Source of the DNA: HGM04593 sp045657945
Lineage (GTDB): Bacteria > Bacteroidota > Bacteroidia > Bacteroidales > Bacteroidaceae
Assembly: GCA_045657945.1 (NCBI GenBank)
Contig: JAZOUB010000037.1
Location: forward strand, 62,001 to 126,000
DNA length: 64,000 bases
Reading direction: 5' to 3'
Of the stretch, positions 17,305 to 27,100 are shown piece after piece. Position 1 is the first letter of the stretch; every line of letters begins with the position of its first letter. The translations under genes were made by a program, and so were the position numbers. Below the pieces are notes generated by a model that did no database searches, was not told the origin of the DNA, and saw only the letters and a program-made list of their open reading frames with translations.

Positions 17305-18905
17305 AAGACACTCTTGTGTTTATATGAAACCCCATTTACAGTCTCCACACCTACAATATCCATTATCGTGTACATAATACTGTCTGTCCGATAGTGGGTC
17401 TGGGAAGCAGCATCAATCTGCGACTGCTTCACAGGATGCTTTTCGCGGAAAGGTTCAGACGTATAAAACATAAGAGGTATCTGCTTGACAATTCTCTCAT
17501 GAGTAGCATTCACCCCGGATGAATGCCCACGAAAATCGTCCGAAGAACGGTATATATCCTCACCATGATCCGAGAGATATACTACAACGGCATCCTCTCC
17601 GACAAACTTCTGCATCAACTCATAAACCACATAATCATTATAAAGGACAGAGTTGTCATATTCGGCAACAATTCCTCTTTTGGAAGAGGACAAATGAGAG
17701 TGGCTCTTGGCATAATCGGCACGTTTGAACCTGTTATACTCGGCTGGATACCGCTGGTCGTAATCAAAATGGGAGCCCATCAGGTGCACCACGATGAAAC
17801 GTTGCTTGCATGTATCTTTCAAACACTCTTCCACGACAGGCAGAAGCCCCTCGTCCTTGTACCCTCTTTCAAGGCCACTATGCTTGTCGCCAATGAAGAG
17901 CTGCTCATCACAAAGATCGGCAAAACGGCCTACCTCATTGTCGAAGAAACCGGTTTTGGACTGATTGGAAAACCAATACGTTCTATACCCGGCCTTCTGC
18001 ATCACTTCAATAAGTGTCAGACATCTATACCAATCAATACTGTCACTCATTGCGTCGGTATATGACATCATAATAGACTTCATTGAAGGGATAGTTGTCA
18101 GACAGGCCGATGTAGCATTCTCATAAACGACGAGTTTGCCCTCATCCCTCAACTCTTCAAGCAATGGATTTGTCTTTTTATCATACCCATACAAGGAACA
18201 ATTGAATTTAGTAAAACTTTCGCCAAGCACAAGAACTACATTCTCCACGCGTTCACTGCCACACACAACCTGAGGATCCTGCCTGTATTCACGAAGATCC
18301 GGACACTCCTTTGTCAACAAATAACAGATGTTGCAGAACAGGACCTTATTGAAAAGAATCACTATAACCAGAACGGAAATTGTCAGGAGTGTTACGAACG
18401 AATTCTTGAAAGCATTGCTGAATCTCACGTTCAATCTCCTGATGTAATAGAAGAGAAGAAGCACGGCAATCAATGAAGCAACCACAATCAGGACCTTGTC
18501 AGCGGAGAGGTAGGTATCAATGAACTCCTGCGCCTCGGCCGGATTTGTAGCAAGGACTGCCGACACAGCGTCCCTGCTGAGCGTGCCGAAAGTATGACCG
18601 TATAGCAACAGCGTATAAATATCAATCACAAACAGGACTGACGCAAAAACAATGACCAGCGCCTTGTAGGACTTGCGGAGGATTGATGGCAATATAAGAA
18701 CCGGCAAAGAGAATATATAGCAGCTGACAAGAGCTGTCGGGATTCTCAATGGTGTGAGTCTGAAATAATATAATTCTGACAAGAAATCAGGTGCGAGCAA
18801 CAGGGCTATAAGCAACATGAAAAATGCCGGCTGACAAACAACCGGTTTCATGATACACTGCCTGACCTTTGCAAAAAAGTTCTTGCACGAAGATGTATTT
18901 TCCAT
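17298..18905 (-). CDS. Membrane phosphoethanolamine transferase (EptA/alkaline-phosphatase superfamily)
   Basis: 535 residues. Five hydrophobic helices span about residues 25-200, followed by a periplasmic sulfatase-like domain. VLVLGESFTKFNCSLYGY is the first metal motif. The ATSACLTTIPS segment should hold the nucleophilic Thr, as in EptA proteins, and YLSDHGEDIY gives the second metal site. Family members move phosphoethanolamine from phosphatidylethanolamine onto lipid A, core sugar or glycans. The exact acceptor is unknown. It is adjacent to an LpxH-like hydrolase, which fits a lipid A role, although an 80-base gap separates them. Confidence 0.85.
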   Translation of the reverse strand: MENTSSCKNFFAKVRQCIMKPVVCQPAFFMLLIALLLAPDFLSELYYFRLTPLRIPTALVSCYIFSLPVLILPSILRKSYKALVIVFASVLFVIDIYTLLLYGHTFGTLSRDAVSAVLATNPAEAQEFIDTYLSADKVLIVVASLIAVLLLFYYIRRLNVRFSNAFKNSFVTLLTISVLVIVILFNKVLFCNICYLLTKECPDLREYRQDPQVVCGSERVENVVLVLGESFTKFNCSLYGYDKKTNPLLEELRDEGKLVVYENATSACLTTIPSMKSIMMSYTDAMSDSIDWYRCLTLIEVMQKAGYRTYWFSNQSKTGFFDNEVGRFADLCDEQLFIGDKHSGLERGYKDEGLLPVVEECLKDTCKQRFIVVHLMGSHFDYDQRYPAEYNRFKRADYAKSHSHLSSSKRGIVAEYDNSVLYNDYVVYELMQKFVGEDAVVVYLSDHGEDIYRSSDDFRGHSSGVNATHERIVKQIPLMFYTSEPFREKHPVKQSQIDAASQTHYRTDSIMYTIMDIVGVETVNGVSYKHKSVFK

Positions 18906-18985
18906 AGCAATATGTGTATATTATGTTTGGGACAGTTTCAATATAAATATGACCGGAGATGGTTCATCCCTGAAACCATTCATCG

Positions 18986-19750
18986 TTAGAGTTCCTTACT
19001 TTCACCCTCAATATAATACTTACGTTCTATCGTCTTGCCATCAAGGACAACATATGCAAATGTTGAAATCCAGTCACCAAGAAAAATGCAACGCGAACTC
19101 TCGTCCAATGGCATATCCACATCTATGTGACGATGCCCGAAGATAAAACAGTCAATTGACTTGTGCGTCTCGAGATATTTACGTGCAAACACCAAGCAAT
19201 CCTCCTTGTCTGCACCCAAGAAAGGTGTATCACCCACTACCTTATGCTTCACCATACTGTGACGTGCCCAACTGAGTCCCATCCAGATACTCCAGCGAGG
19301 ATGTAGCATAGAGAACATCCAGCGCAGAAAACGGCTACGGAACATAGCACGAAGCAGCCTGTAGCCTCTTTCCCTGGAGAACTCGTCGCCATGGGCAAGG
19401 AACACCTCATTGCCATAAAGTTCAACCAGACATGGCTCGCGATGTATTATCACACCACACTCCTTTTCAAAATAGTCGAGACACCACTGATCATGATTAC
19501 CGGTAAAGAAATGCACCTCGACACCCTTGTCTGTAAGCTCGGAAATTTTCCCAAGGAAACGAGTAAATCCCTTGGGAACAGTATATCGATGTTCGTACCA
19601 GAAATCGAACACATCACCAAGCATGTAAACCGCAGCAGCCTCATCCTTTATCTTGTCGAGGAACGAGACAACACGGCGCTCATGGGTGCGGCGATGCTCA
19701 ATGGCCCACGAACCAAGATGCAGGTCGGAAAGTATATATATCTTCTTCAT
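18986..19750 (-). CDS. UDP-2,3-diacylglucosamine diphosphatase-like calcineurin phosphoesterase (LpxH family)
   Basis: 254 residues. Metallophosphatase motifs appear in order: YILSDLHLG, LGDVFDFWYE, TGNHDQW, LAHGDEF and FGHRHIDVD. These match LpxH/LpxH2-type enzymes, which cleave UDP-2,3-diacylglucosamine to lipid X and UMP in lipid A synthesis at the inner membrane. I chose the ATG at 19750, one base beyond the upstream stop; the alternative TTG at 19765 lies inside the DUF59 gene. It is the last gene of a tight minus-strand run (glycosyltransferase, radC, DUF59, this gene). Confidence 0.88.
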   Translation of the reverse strand: MKKIYILSDLHLGSWAIEHRRTHERRVVSFLDKIKDEAAAVYMLGDVFDFWYEHRYTVPKGFTRFLGKISELTDKGVEVHFFTGNHDQWCLDYFEKECGVIIHREPCLVELYGNEVFLAHGDEFSRERGYRLLRAMFRSRFLRWMFSMLHPRWSIWMGLSWARHSMVKHKVVGDTPFLGADKEDCLVFARKYLETHKSIDCFIFGHRHIDVDMPLDESSRCIFLGDWISTFAYVVLDGKTIERKYYIEGESKEL

Positions 19751-19751
19751 G

Positions 19752-20063
19752 TCAAAGCAGACCAAGTTCTAGTTTAGCCTCCTCGGTCATCAAATCCTGA
19801 CTCCATTCAGGCTCAAAAACTAGATTAAGATTCAAAGATTTGACACCTTCGACAGACTCCACCTTCATCCTCACATCCTCCATCATGAAATCCGCTGCAG
19901 GACAGGTAGGAGCAGTCAGGGTCATGTCAATGTCCACCGAGAAATCCTCTTTTACCTCTATGCGGTAAATGAGTCCAAGATCGTATATATTGACCGGGAT
20001 TTCCGGGTCATATACGGTCTTTACCATTTCAACGATTTTCTGTTCTATTTCTATTTTCTCCAT
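19752..20063 (-). CDS. DUF59/MIP18-family Fe-S assembly protein
   Basis: 103 residues from the ATG at 20063 (a GTG at 20081 would overlap radC). The family hallmarks are VYDPEIPVNIYDLGLIY and LTAPTCPAADFM, the latter with the conserved Cys. DUF59 proteins (SufT, PaaD-like, eukaryotic MIP18) assist maturation of iron-sulfur proteins. No suf genes are in the window. It is packed between radC (15 bases) and the LpxH-like gene (one base). Confidence 0.88.
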   Translation of the reverse strand: MEKIEIEQKIVEMVKTVYDPEIPVNIYDLGLIYRIEVKEDFSVDIDMTLTAPTCPAADFMMEDVRMKVESVEGVKSLNLNLVFEPEWSQDLMTEEAKLELGLL

Positions 20064-20077
20064 ATCTTTTCTCACTC

Positions 20078-20773
20078 TCACAAGCGAGCCTCATCGTTAT
20101 AACTGTAATATGCTCCGTCTGTGAGCACAATGTGGTCGAGCATGCGTATGTTCATAACCTTGCATGCCTGACAAAGGTTTTCGGTAAGTTTGTCATCCTC
20201 GCGGCTGGGCCTTATATTTCCCGAAGGGTGATTATGACACAAGGCTATTGTCGTCGCACGCTTCATCAACGCCTCGCGCAAGACAAGGCGGACATCGACG
20301 ACTGTCGCCGTAAGGCCACCGGTGCCAATGAGCACATGATCTATCACGCGGTTCATCCTGTTGAGCAGCATCACATAGCAGCGTTCCACCGGAGAATCGC
20401 AAAGTATCGGGTGGAAGTAGCTGTAAAGGTCACGCGAAGACGTAATACAAACCTGTTCGTTCTCACTCCCCTCGCGACGTTTCCACAGTTCACAGGCAGC
20501 TACGATAGTAATGGCTTTTGCCGGACCTATTCCTCTGAAACTGCACAGGTCATCAACAGAGAGTTTCGCAAGTTCAGATATGCTGTTTCCGCAGGAATCA
20601 AGCACTCGCTTCATGAGGTCAACCGCACTCTCCTCGTCGTTTCCCGAACCCACAAGAATAGCCAACAGTTCCGACTTGCTCAAAGTCGAAATGCCGTTCT
20701 TCATGGCCTTCTCGCGCGGACGGTCATCTACAGCCCACTCCTTTATGCTCTTTTTCTGCAACAGTTCACTCAT
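20078..20773 (-). CDS. radC: RadC-family JAMM/MPN protein
   Basis: 231 residues. An N-terminal UPF0758 helical region with a helix-hairpin-helix-like FRGIGPAKA (about residue 78) leads into a JAMM metalloprotease-like domain with HNHPSGNIRPSREDD, the zinc-binding motif. It is a widespread bacterial family once linked to recombination; its true activity is unresolved. The start overlaps the glycosyltransferase stop by one base (20773), so it is translated from the same mRNA. Confidence 0.92.
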   Translation of the reverse strand: MSELLQKKSIKEWAVDDRPREKAMKNGISTLSKSELLAILVGSGNDEESAVDLMKRVLDSCGNSISELAKLSVDDLCSFRGIGPAKAITIVAACELWKRREGSENEQVCITSSRDLYSYFHPILCDSPVERCYVMLLNRMNRVIDHVLIGTGGLTATVVDVRLVLREALMKRATTIALCHNHPSGNIRPSREDDKLTENLCQACKVMNIRMLDHIVLTDGAYYSYNDEARL

Positions 20774-21768
20774 CAGCCTCTATTATATATTTTTGTCAAG
20801 TTCTTTTTTGTTTCAAGCGGACGTTTGAGTATCATCTTGAACCACAAAGCCTTGAGGAAACCTGTGCCATACCCTGTTATCTGCACAGCTGCAGCCACAA
20901 CCGAAAGTAATGCAACCCTCAGGTTCCTGTTCTTCAACAATGAATCGCCAAAGATAAGCATCACATAAAGCAATGGCAACAACAACAGCCATGGGCATAA
21001 AATAGATGCAACAAGCAGAGCGACGCCGAGAATGAGCAAAAGTGCCGGTGCCGTATGAACAATCTTCAAAGAACCGGGATGCAGTATCTGCAGCCATATT
21101 CTTGCCTGCCCGAAGTTATTGACCTGCTTGTAGAAACGGCTCATGTCTATGCGGCGTTTGTGGTACACGAATACCGGACGGATAAGACGAATCTTGAAAC
21201 CGGCATTGCGTATGCGTATGCTAAGGTCAATATCCTCGCCCATCATATCCTTGAAATCACCAACCGCCTCATACACTTTCCTTGAAAAGCCCATATTGAA
21301 GGTTCGTGGACAGAACTTCTCCATCACCGCCTTGCCGCCACGTATGCCTCCTGTTGTCCAGAACGATGTCATTGCATGGCTCACAGCCTTCTGCATATCA
21401 GAGAAAGAGCTATCTGCAGCATCGGGACCACCAAAGCAGTCTGCATAGTCGACAGCCATTTCAGCCTCAAGTTTCTCAAAATATGTCGGTGGCAATATAA
21501 CATCGGAATCAAAGAAGAGCAGGTAATCACCGTTTGCCCTCTGCATTCCATAATTACGGGTCTCGCTACGGCCGGAATTCTCCTTGTAGTAATAGTGGAT
21601 AGTAAAAAAAGAACGATAGTGATCAAGCAAATGATCACATCGTTCTTTTGAGCCATCCTCTATAATCAACAACTCAAATGGTTTTACCGTCTGAGCCGAC
21701 AGGCTGTCGAGCAGTTCCTTAACTTCTCCTGGCCTGTTATAAACCGGAACAATTATAGAGTATAACAA
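20773..21768 (-). CDS. Family 2 glycosyltransferase with C-terminal membrane helices
   Basis: 331 residues. A GT-A domain with YSIIVPVYNRP at the N-terminus, the metal/nucleotide-binding FFDSDV (DxD) and GEDIDLSIRIRNAGF, the usual ED acceptor/base motif. Two or three hydrophobic segments near the C-terminus (ALLLILGVALLVA) anchor it in the inner membrane. The start must be the TTG at 21768: the conserved first strand begins at residue 4 and an in-frame stop lies only two codons upstream. It probably acts in envelope polysaccharide or glycolipid synthesis; donor and acceptor are unknown. Confidence 0.85.
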   Translation of the reverse strand: MLYSIIVPVYNRPGEVKELLDSLSAQTVKPFELLIIEDGSKERCDHLLDHYRSFFTIHYYYKENSGRSETRNYGMQRANGDYLLFFDSDVILPPTYFEKLEAEMAVDYADCFGGPDAADSSFSDMQKAVSHAMTSFWTTGGIRGGKAVMEKFCPRTFNMGFSRKVYEAVGDFKDMMGEDIDLSIRIRNAGFKIRLIRPVFVYHKRRIDMSRFYKQVNNFGQARIWLQILHPGSLKIVHTAPALLLILGVALLVASILCPWLLLLPLLYVMLIFGDSLLKNRNLRVALLSVVAAAVQITGYGTGFLKALWFKMILKRPLETKKNLTKIYNRG

Positions 21769-21788
21769 GTCTTAGTATTTTATGCCTT

Positions 21789-21819
21789 TATACGGTCATA
21801 TTTGAACTACGACCGCATA
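21789..21819 (-). terminator. Inverted repeat between efp and the glycosyltransferase gene
   Basis: TATACGGTC and GACCGCATA pair over nine bases with one G-T. No T run follows, so it could be a weak terminator or a processing structure. Confidence 0.3.
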
Positions 21820-21851
21820 ACGCAGTTATCACCTTTTTAATGAGTCTAAAT

Positions 21852-22418
21852 TTATGCTTTTACACGACCAACATAAGAACCGTCACGTGTGTCAATCTCA
21901 ACAAGCTCACCCTCGTTGATGAAGAGAGGAACGCGAATCTCGGCACCAGTCTCCACTGTAGCAGGCTTTGTTGTGTTTGTAGCAGTGTCACCCTTAAGAC
22001 CTGGCTCTGTGTATGTAATTGCAAGAACAACCTTTACAGGCATGTCGGCATAAAGGATTGTCTCTGTTGAAGCATCGGTGACAACCTCAAGTGTCATACC
22101 CTCCTTCATGAAAGCAACACCATTGATCTGCTCGGCAGCGATAGTCACCTGCTCAAAAGTCTCCTGGTTCATGAATACATACTCGGCACCCTCCTGATAG
22201 AGATACTGGTAAGGACGGCGCTCAACGCGTACATCCTCGAGCTTCTCACCAATGTTGAAACGGCGATCCAACACATAACCGTCAACAACGTCCTTAAGTT
22301 TTGTACGCATAAAAGTGTTACCCTTGCCTGGCTTTACGTGCAAGAAATCGATACAGAAATACAACTTGCCATCCATGCGGATTGCTGTACCTTTTTTAAT
22401 GTCTTCTGCATTAATCAT
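21852..22418 (-). CDS. efp: Translation elongation factor P
   Basis: 188 residues, three beta-barrel domains. Domain I carries the tip loop KPGKGNTF, with the Lys that would contact the P-site tRNA and is modified in some species. The central domain includes YQYLYQEGAEYVFMNQETFEQ, and the C-terminal domain ends RVPLFINEGELVEIDTRDG with the conserved T-R-GxYxGR finish. It relieves ribosome stalling at consecutive prolines. It has its own clear promoter at 22467-22497. Confidence 0.97.
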   Translation of the reverse strand: MINAEDIKKGTAIRMDGKLYFCIDFLHVKPGKGNTFMRTKLKDVVDGYVLDRRFNIGEKLEDVRVERRPYQYLYQEGAEYVFMNQETFEQVTIAAEQINGVAFMKEGMTLEVVTDASTETILYADMPVKVVLAITYTEPGLKGDTATNTTKPATVETGAEIRVPLFINEGELVEIDTRDGSYVGRVKA

Positions 22419-22466
22419 AAATCTACTATTTTTTAAATTAAACTATTATCTTCTCGAAAAACTTTG

Positions 22467-22497
22467 CAAATATACGAATAAACGAGCGAAAATTCAA
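22467..22497 (-). promoter_or_regulatory. Promoter of efp
   Basis: On the minus strand TTG (22497-22495), 20 bases, then TATATTTG (22474-22467). The leader is about 45 bases. Confidence 0.7.
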
Positions 22498-22499
22498 TA

Positions 22500-22864
22500 A
22501 ACGAGTGAGAGAAAATTCATTTTCGCTCGCAACGAGTGCAGCAGAATTTCGTGTAAACAAAAATATCAAGTTTACTTGATTATTTCACAGCGAGTGGGAG
22601 TATATTCGCGATTTATCGCAAATATAGTAGTTCAAACGAGCGAAATAATATCAAGCTTGCTTGAATATTTCAAAGCGAGTGCCAATTATATTGGAGCTTT
22701 AAGCTCAAATATCGCAAAAACGAGCGAGAAATACGAAGCTTGCTTCAGTATTTTTCAAAGCGACAACGCGAATGAGCGTTGTTTGCGACGACGGAAACTT
22801 TAGTTTCCCAAAGGAGTGCGGCTTGCCGTCCCATTAGAAAATATTGGAGCTTTAGCTCAAATAT
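22500..22864. repeat. Cluster of eight short hairpins in the efp/RND intergenic spacer
   Basis: In about 365 bases I count eight stem-loops: 22507-22528, 22561-22585, 22643-22670, 22688-22712, 22728-22756, 22763-22782, 22793-22808 and 22841-22864. Most have A/T-rich stems ending in GAG or AAG and four-base loops (TTCA, TTTA, CTTG). They are separated by direct words such as AACGAGCG and AAAGCGAGTG. Two copies of ATATTGGAGC...GCTCAAATAT occur. No protein frame makes sense here. The remainder of the 22419-23030 gap holds the efp and RND promoters. Confidence 0.75.
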
Positions 22865-22910
22865 GCGAATAAACGAGTGGATTTTTATTCAAAAACAGGC
22901 TTTTTTTTGC

Positions 22911-22918
22911 TATTTTTG
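22911..22918 (+). promoter_or_regulatory. -7 element of the RND efflux operon
   Basis: TATTTTTG, an exact TAnnTTTG match, about 110 bases upstream of the adaptor gene. No good TTG lies at the expected -33 position. Confidence 0.45.
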
Positions 22919-23030
22919 CAGTTCTTTTGAACAGCGCCATAAATATATACGCCAATATATTAAACGTTTTTCAAATTAAACCTTTTTACATAATTGGAGT
23001 CAAAACATCATTAAACAATACAGAAAAACA

Positions 23031-24107
23031 ATGAACAAATATCTCAAATGGGGACTTGTGGCAGCAATTGCAGCCGGTGCAGGAGTGTATGGTTACATCA
23101 AATTGATGCCGCAAAAGAATGAAGAGCTTGCCGCAGCTGAAAAAGCTCCGGCACGCAGCAACAGAAAAGCGTTGAGCGTAACAGCCAAGATTATCAAACC
23201 CAGTGTATTGACCGACGAAATCCTGACCGTTGGACGACTTGTACCTGACGAGGAGGTACAGCTAACATTCGAGACATCGGGAAAGATCACAGAAATACAC
23301 TTCGAAGAGGGTAGCCATGTTGAAAAAGGCACACTGCTTGCCAAGGTAAACGACTCACACCTGCAGGCACAACTGGCACGTCTTGAAGCACAGGTACCAC
23401 TTGCCGAGGAACGCGTTTATCGCCAAAAGACCCTTTTACAACGCGATGCTGTGAGCAAGGAAGCACTTGAGATTGTAAACACCGAACTCGCAACACTTAA
23501 AGCCGACATCGAGCAGGTAAAGGCACAGATAAAAATGACCGAATTGCGTGCACCATTCAATGGAGTTATCGGTCTGCGTCAGATAAGTGTCGGCGCATAT
23601 GCTTCACCAAGCACCATCGTCGCAACACTCACATCGGTATCGCCCATCAAGATTGAATTTTCTGTAGCGGAACGCTATGCACAGGATGTAAAGAAAGGTA
23701 CAAGCCTCACATTCAATGTAGATGGACATACTGAATCTTTTGAAGCCAAGGTCTATGCAACAGAATCAAGCATAGACCCGGAAACACACAACCTTACGGT
23801 AAGAGCATTATACCATAACGAGAATGGCAAACTTCTGCCGGGACAGTACACCGGAATACGTCTCACTCAGAAGGAAATACACAATGCTATTTCGGTACCG
23901 GCCGAGGCAATTGTCCCGGAAATGGGCAAAAGCAAAGTTTTTATATACCGCAGCGGCAAAGCCGAACCGGTTGATGTAATCACCGGATTGCGCACCGAGG
24001 CCGAGATTCAGATAATCAGCGGACTACAAGCCGGTGATACAATCCTGACATCGGGAACACTACAGTTGCGCAAAGGCAGCACTGTCAAGATTGAAAGTTA
24101 CGAGTAA
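23031..24107 (+). CDS. RND efflux periplasmic adaptor (membrane fusion protein)
   Basis: 358 residues. An N-terminal membrane anchor (LVAAIAAGAGVYGYI) is followed by the MFP order of domains: lipoyl-like half GKITEIHFEEGSHVEKGTLL (residues ~83-103), a helical hairpin with LARLEAQVPLAEERV, the second lipoyl half LRAPFNGVIGLRQISVGAY, then beta-barrel and membrane-proximal parts. It bridges the inner-membrane pump to the TolC channel. First gene of a three-gene operon. Confidence 0.93.
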   Translation: MNKYLKWGLVAAIAAGAGVYGYIKLMPQKNEELAAAEKAPARSNRKALSVTAKIIKPSVLTDEILTVGRLVPDEEVQLTFETSGKITEIHFEEGSHVEKGTLLAKVNDSHLQAQLARLEAQVPLAEERVYRQKTLLQRDAVSKEALEIVNTELATLKADIEQVKAQIKMTELRAPFNGVIGLRQISVGAYASPSTIVATLTSVSPIKIEFSVAERYAQDVKKGTSLTFNVDGHTESFEAKVYATESSIDPETHNLTVRALYHNENGKLLPGQYTGIRLTQKEIHNAISVPAEAIVPEMGKSKVFIYRSGKAEPVDVITGLRTEAEIQIISGLQAGDTILTSGTLQLRKGSTVKIESYE

Positions 24108-24128
24108 AGCACGCCAAAAAGTAGATAT

Positions 24129-27100
24129 ATGAACATTTCCGAACTTAGCATACGCCGCCCGGTGCTTGCTACCGTGCTCACAATTATAATTGTCATATTC
24201 GGTTTCATTGGCTACAACGCTCTTGGTGTACGAGAGTACCCGTCGGTCGATAACCCAATCATTTCTGTATCGTGCAGTTATGCAGGAGCCAACGCCGAAG
24301 TCATTGAAAGCCAAATCACAGAGCCTCTTGAACAAAACATAAACGGTATCCCTGGCATACGCTCAATATCAAGTGTGAGCCAACAGGGACAGTGCCGCAT
24401 TACTGTGGAGTTCGAATTGTCTGTCGATCTTGAAACTGCAGCAAACGATGTACGCGACAAGGTCTCACGTGCACAGCGTTACCTGCCACGCGACTGCGAC
24501 CCACCCACAGTGTCAAAGGCCGATGCCGATGCCACTCCAATCCTTATGATTGCAATACAGAGCAGCAAACGCACACTGCTCGAATTGAGCGAGATAGCCG
24601 ACTTGACAGTAAAGGAGCAGTTACAGACAATACCCGATGTCAGCAGCGTACAGATATGGGGAGAGAAACGCTACTCCATGCGATTGCGCCTTGACCCGAC
24701 CAAACTTGCAGCACATGGGCTCACACCTGTCGATGTAAAGAATGCCATAAACCAGGAGAATGTCGAGTTGCCATCAGGAAGCATCGAGGGCAACACGGTT
24801 GAACTCACCCTGCGCACAATGGGTCAGATGCATACAGCCGAGGAGTTCAACAATATAATTCTGAAGAAAAGTGGCAGGAACGTCATACGAATCAGCGACA
24901 TTGGATATGCAGAGCTTGCCCCGGCCGACGAGAAGAGCTACATGAAGATGAACGGTGTCCCAATGGTCGGCGTTGCAGTTATTCCGCAGCCGGGAGCCAA
25001 CCACATTGAGATTGCCGATGCCGTGTATGAACGAATGGAACAGATGGAGAAAGACCTGCCCGATGACATTGAATACACTTATAGTTTCGACAACACAAAG
25101 TTCATCAGAGCTTCAATCGACGAGGTCAAGAGCACCATATACGAGGCGTTCATTCTCGTTATCATCATCATATTCCTGTTCCTGCGCGACTGGCGCGTCA
25201 CTCTTGTACCATGTATCGTAATCCCGGTATCACTTATCGGAGCATTTTTTGTTATGTATGTTGCCGGTTTCTCTATCAACGTACTGACAATGCTTGCCAT
25301 TGTATTGTCGGTAGGTCTTGTAGTGGATGACGCCATTGTGATGACCGAGAACATATACATTCGCATTGAGCAGGGTATGAGACCACTGAAAGCCGGCATC
25401 GAAGGCTCTAAAGAGATCTTCTTTGCCGTAATATCCACAACCATAACACTTATTGCCGTGTTTCTGCCAATTGTGTTCATGGAGGGAACCAGCGGACGTC
25501 TGTTCCGTGAATTCAGTTTCGTTGTTGCCGGTTCCGTTGTCATCTCATCATTTGCAGCGCTCACATTCACTCCTATGATTGCCACCAAGATTCTAAAGCG
25601 TCGCAAGGAACAAAAGTGGCTCTACCGCAAGACCGAACCATTCTTTACAGGTCTAAACAAGGTCTATTACAACTCGCTGAACGCATTCCTGAAGGTTCGT
25701 TGGGTTGCAATTCCAATCCTAGCAATAACGTTCGTACTCATCAACATATATTGGAACGAGATTCCAGCCGAGACAGCCCCGATGGAGGACCGTTCTCAAA
25801 TCACCATCAACACCCGTGCAGCAGAAGGCGCAAGCTATGACTTCATAAGTACCTACACCGAGGAAATCACCAGCATTGTCGATTCCATCATACCCGATGC
25901 TGCAGCTGTCACATCGCGTGTATCCAGTGGTAGCGGTAACATCCGAATCACACTCAAGGATATTGACCAGCGCGACTACACACAGATGGAGGCTGCCGAA
26001 AGGCTGACAGCAGCCATTGCCGGGAAGACCAAGGCCAGAGCCTTTGTACAGCAGCAGTCTTCATTCGGCGGACGCCGCGGAAGCATGCCGGTACAGTACG
26101 TAATTCAGGCGATAAGCGCCGAGAAACTCCAGGAAGTCCTGCCCGAATTCCTGCAACGTGTACACGACAACCCAACATTCAAAATGGCCGATGTCGATTT
26201 GAAATTCACGAACCCCGAGACACGCGTTTACATAAACCGTGACAAAGCCGGTATTCTTGGCGCGAGTGTACGCGATGTTGCCGAGACACTGCAATATGGT
26301 CTCAGCGGACAGCGCATGGGCTATTTCCACATGAATGGCAAGCAGTACGAAATCATTGGACAAATCAATCGCCAGCAGCGCAACACCCCGTCAAGCGTAA
26401 AATCAATATACATACGTTGCGACAATGGCAACATGGTACAGTTGGAGAACTTTGTTGATTTTGTTGAGTCGGTGGCACCCCCCAAACTGTACCACTACAA
26501 CCGTTTCCTATCGGCTACCATATCGGCCGGGCTTGCCGAAGGCAAGACCATAGGCGACGGACTTGATGAGATGGACAAGATTGCCGAAGAGGTTCTTGAC
26601 GACACATTCCGCACTGCACTGACCGGCGAATCAAAGGAGTTCCGTGAGAGTTCATCAAGCCTCATGTTCGCATTCATACTCGCTCTCGTGCTCATATATC
26701 TTATACTTGCAGCACAGTTCGAGAGCTTCAAGGACCCGTTCATCATCATGCTCACTGTTCCATTGGCTGTTGCCGGTGCACTTATTTTCATGAAGAACAA
26801 TGACATCACAATGAATGTGTTCAGCCAGATTGGTATAATCATGCTCATTGGCCTTGTTGCCAAGAATGGTATCCTCATTGTTGAGTTCGCAAACATGAAG
26901 CAGAAGGAGGGCGAAAGCAAGATGGAGGCCATAAAGAACGCATCCCTGCAGCGTCTGCGTCCAATTCTCATGACCAGTCTCTCTACTGTACTGGGATTGA
27001 TACCATTGATGTTCGCCAACGGCGAGGGTGCGAACCAGCGCATTGCAATGGGAACAGCCGTGGTGGGTGGTATGATTGTATCCACGATACTCACCATGTT

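Noticed and set aside
17523..18065. Plus-strand frame of 180 codons opposite the phosphoethanolamine-transferase-like gene
   Set aside because: Shadow of a gene with solid SDHGED and LGES motifs.
20132..20968. Plus-strand frame of 278 codons over radC and the glycosyltransferase gene
   Set aside because: Both minus-strand genes have clear family motifs; this frame shows none.
22500..22864. CRISPR array at the hairpin cluster
   Set aside because: Units differ in sequence and spacing, spacers are not unique equal-length stretches, and no cas gene is near.
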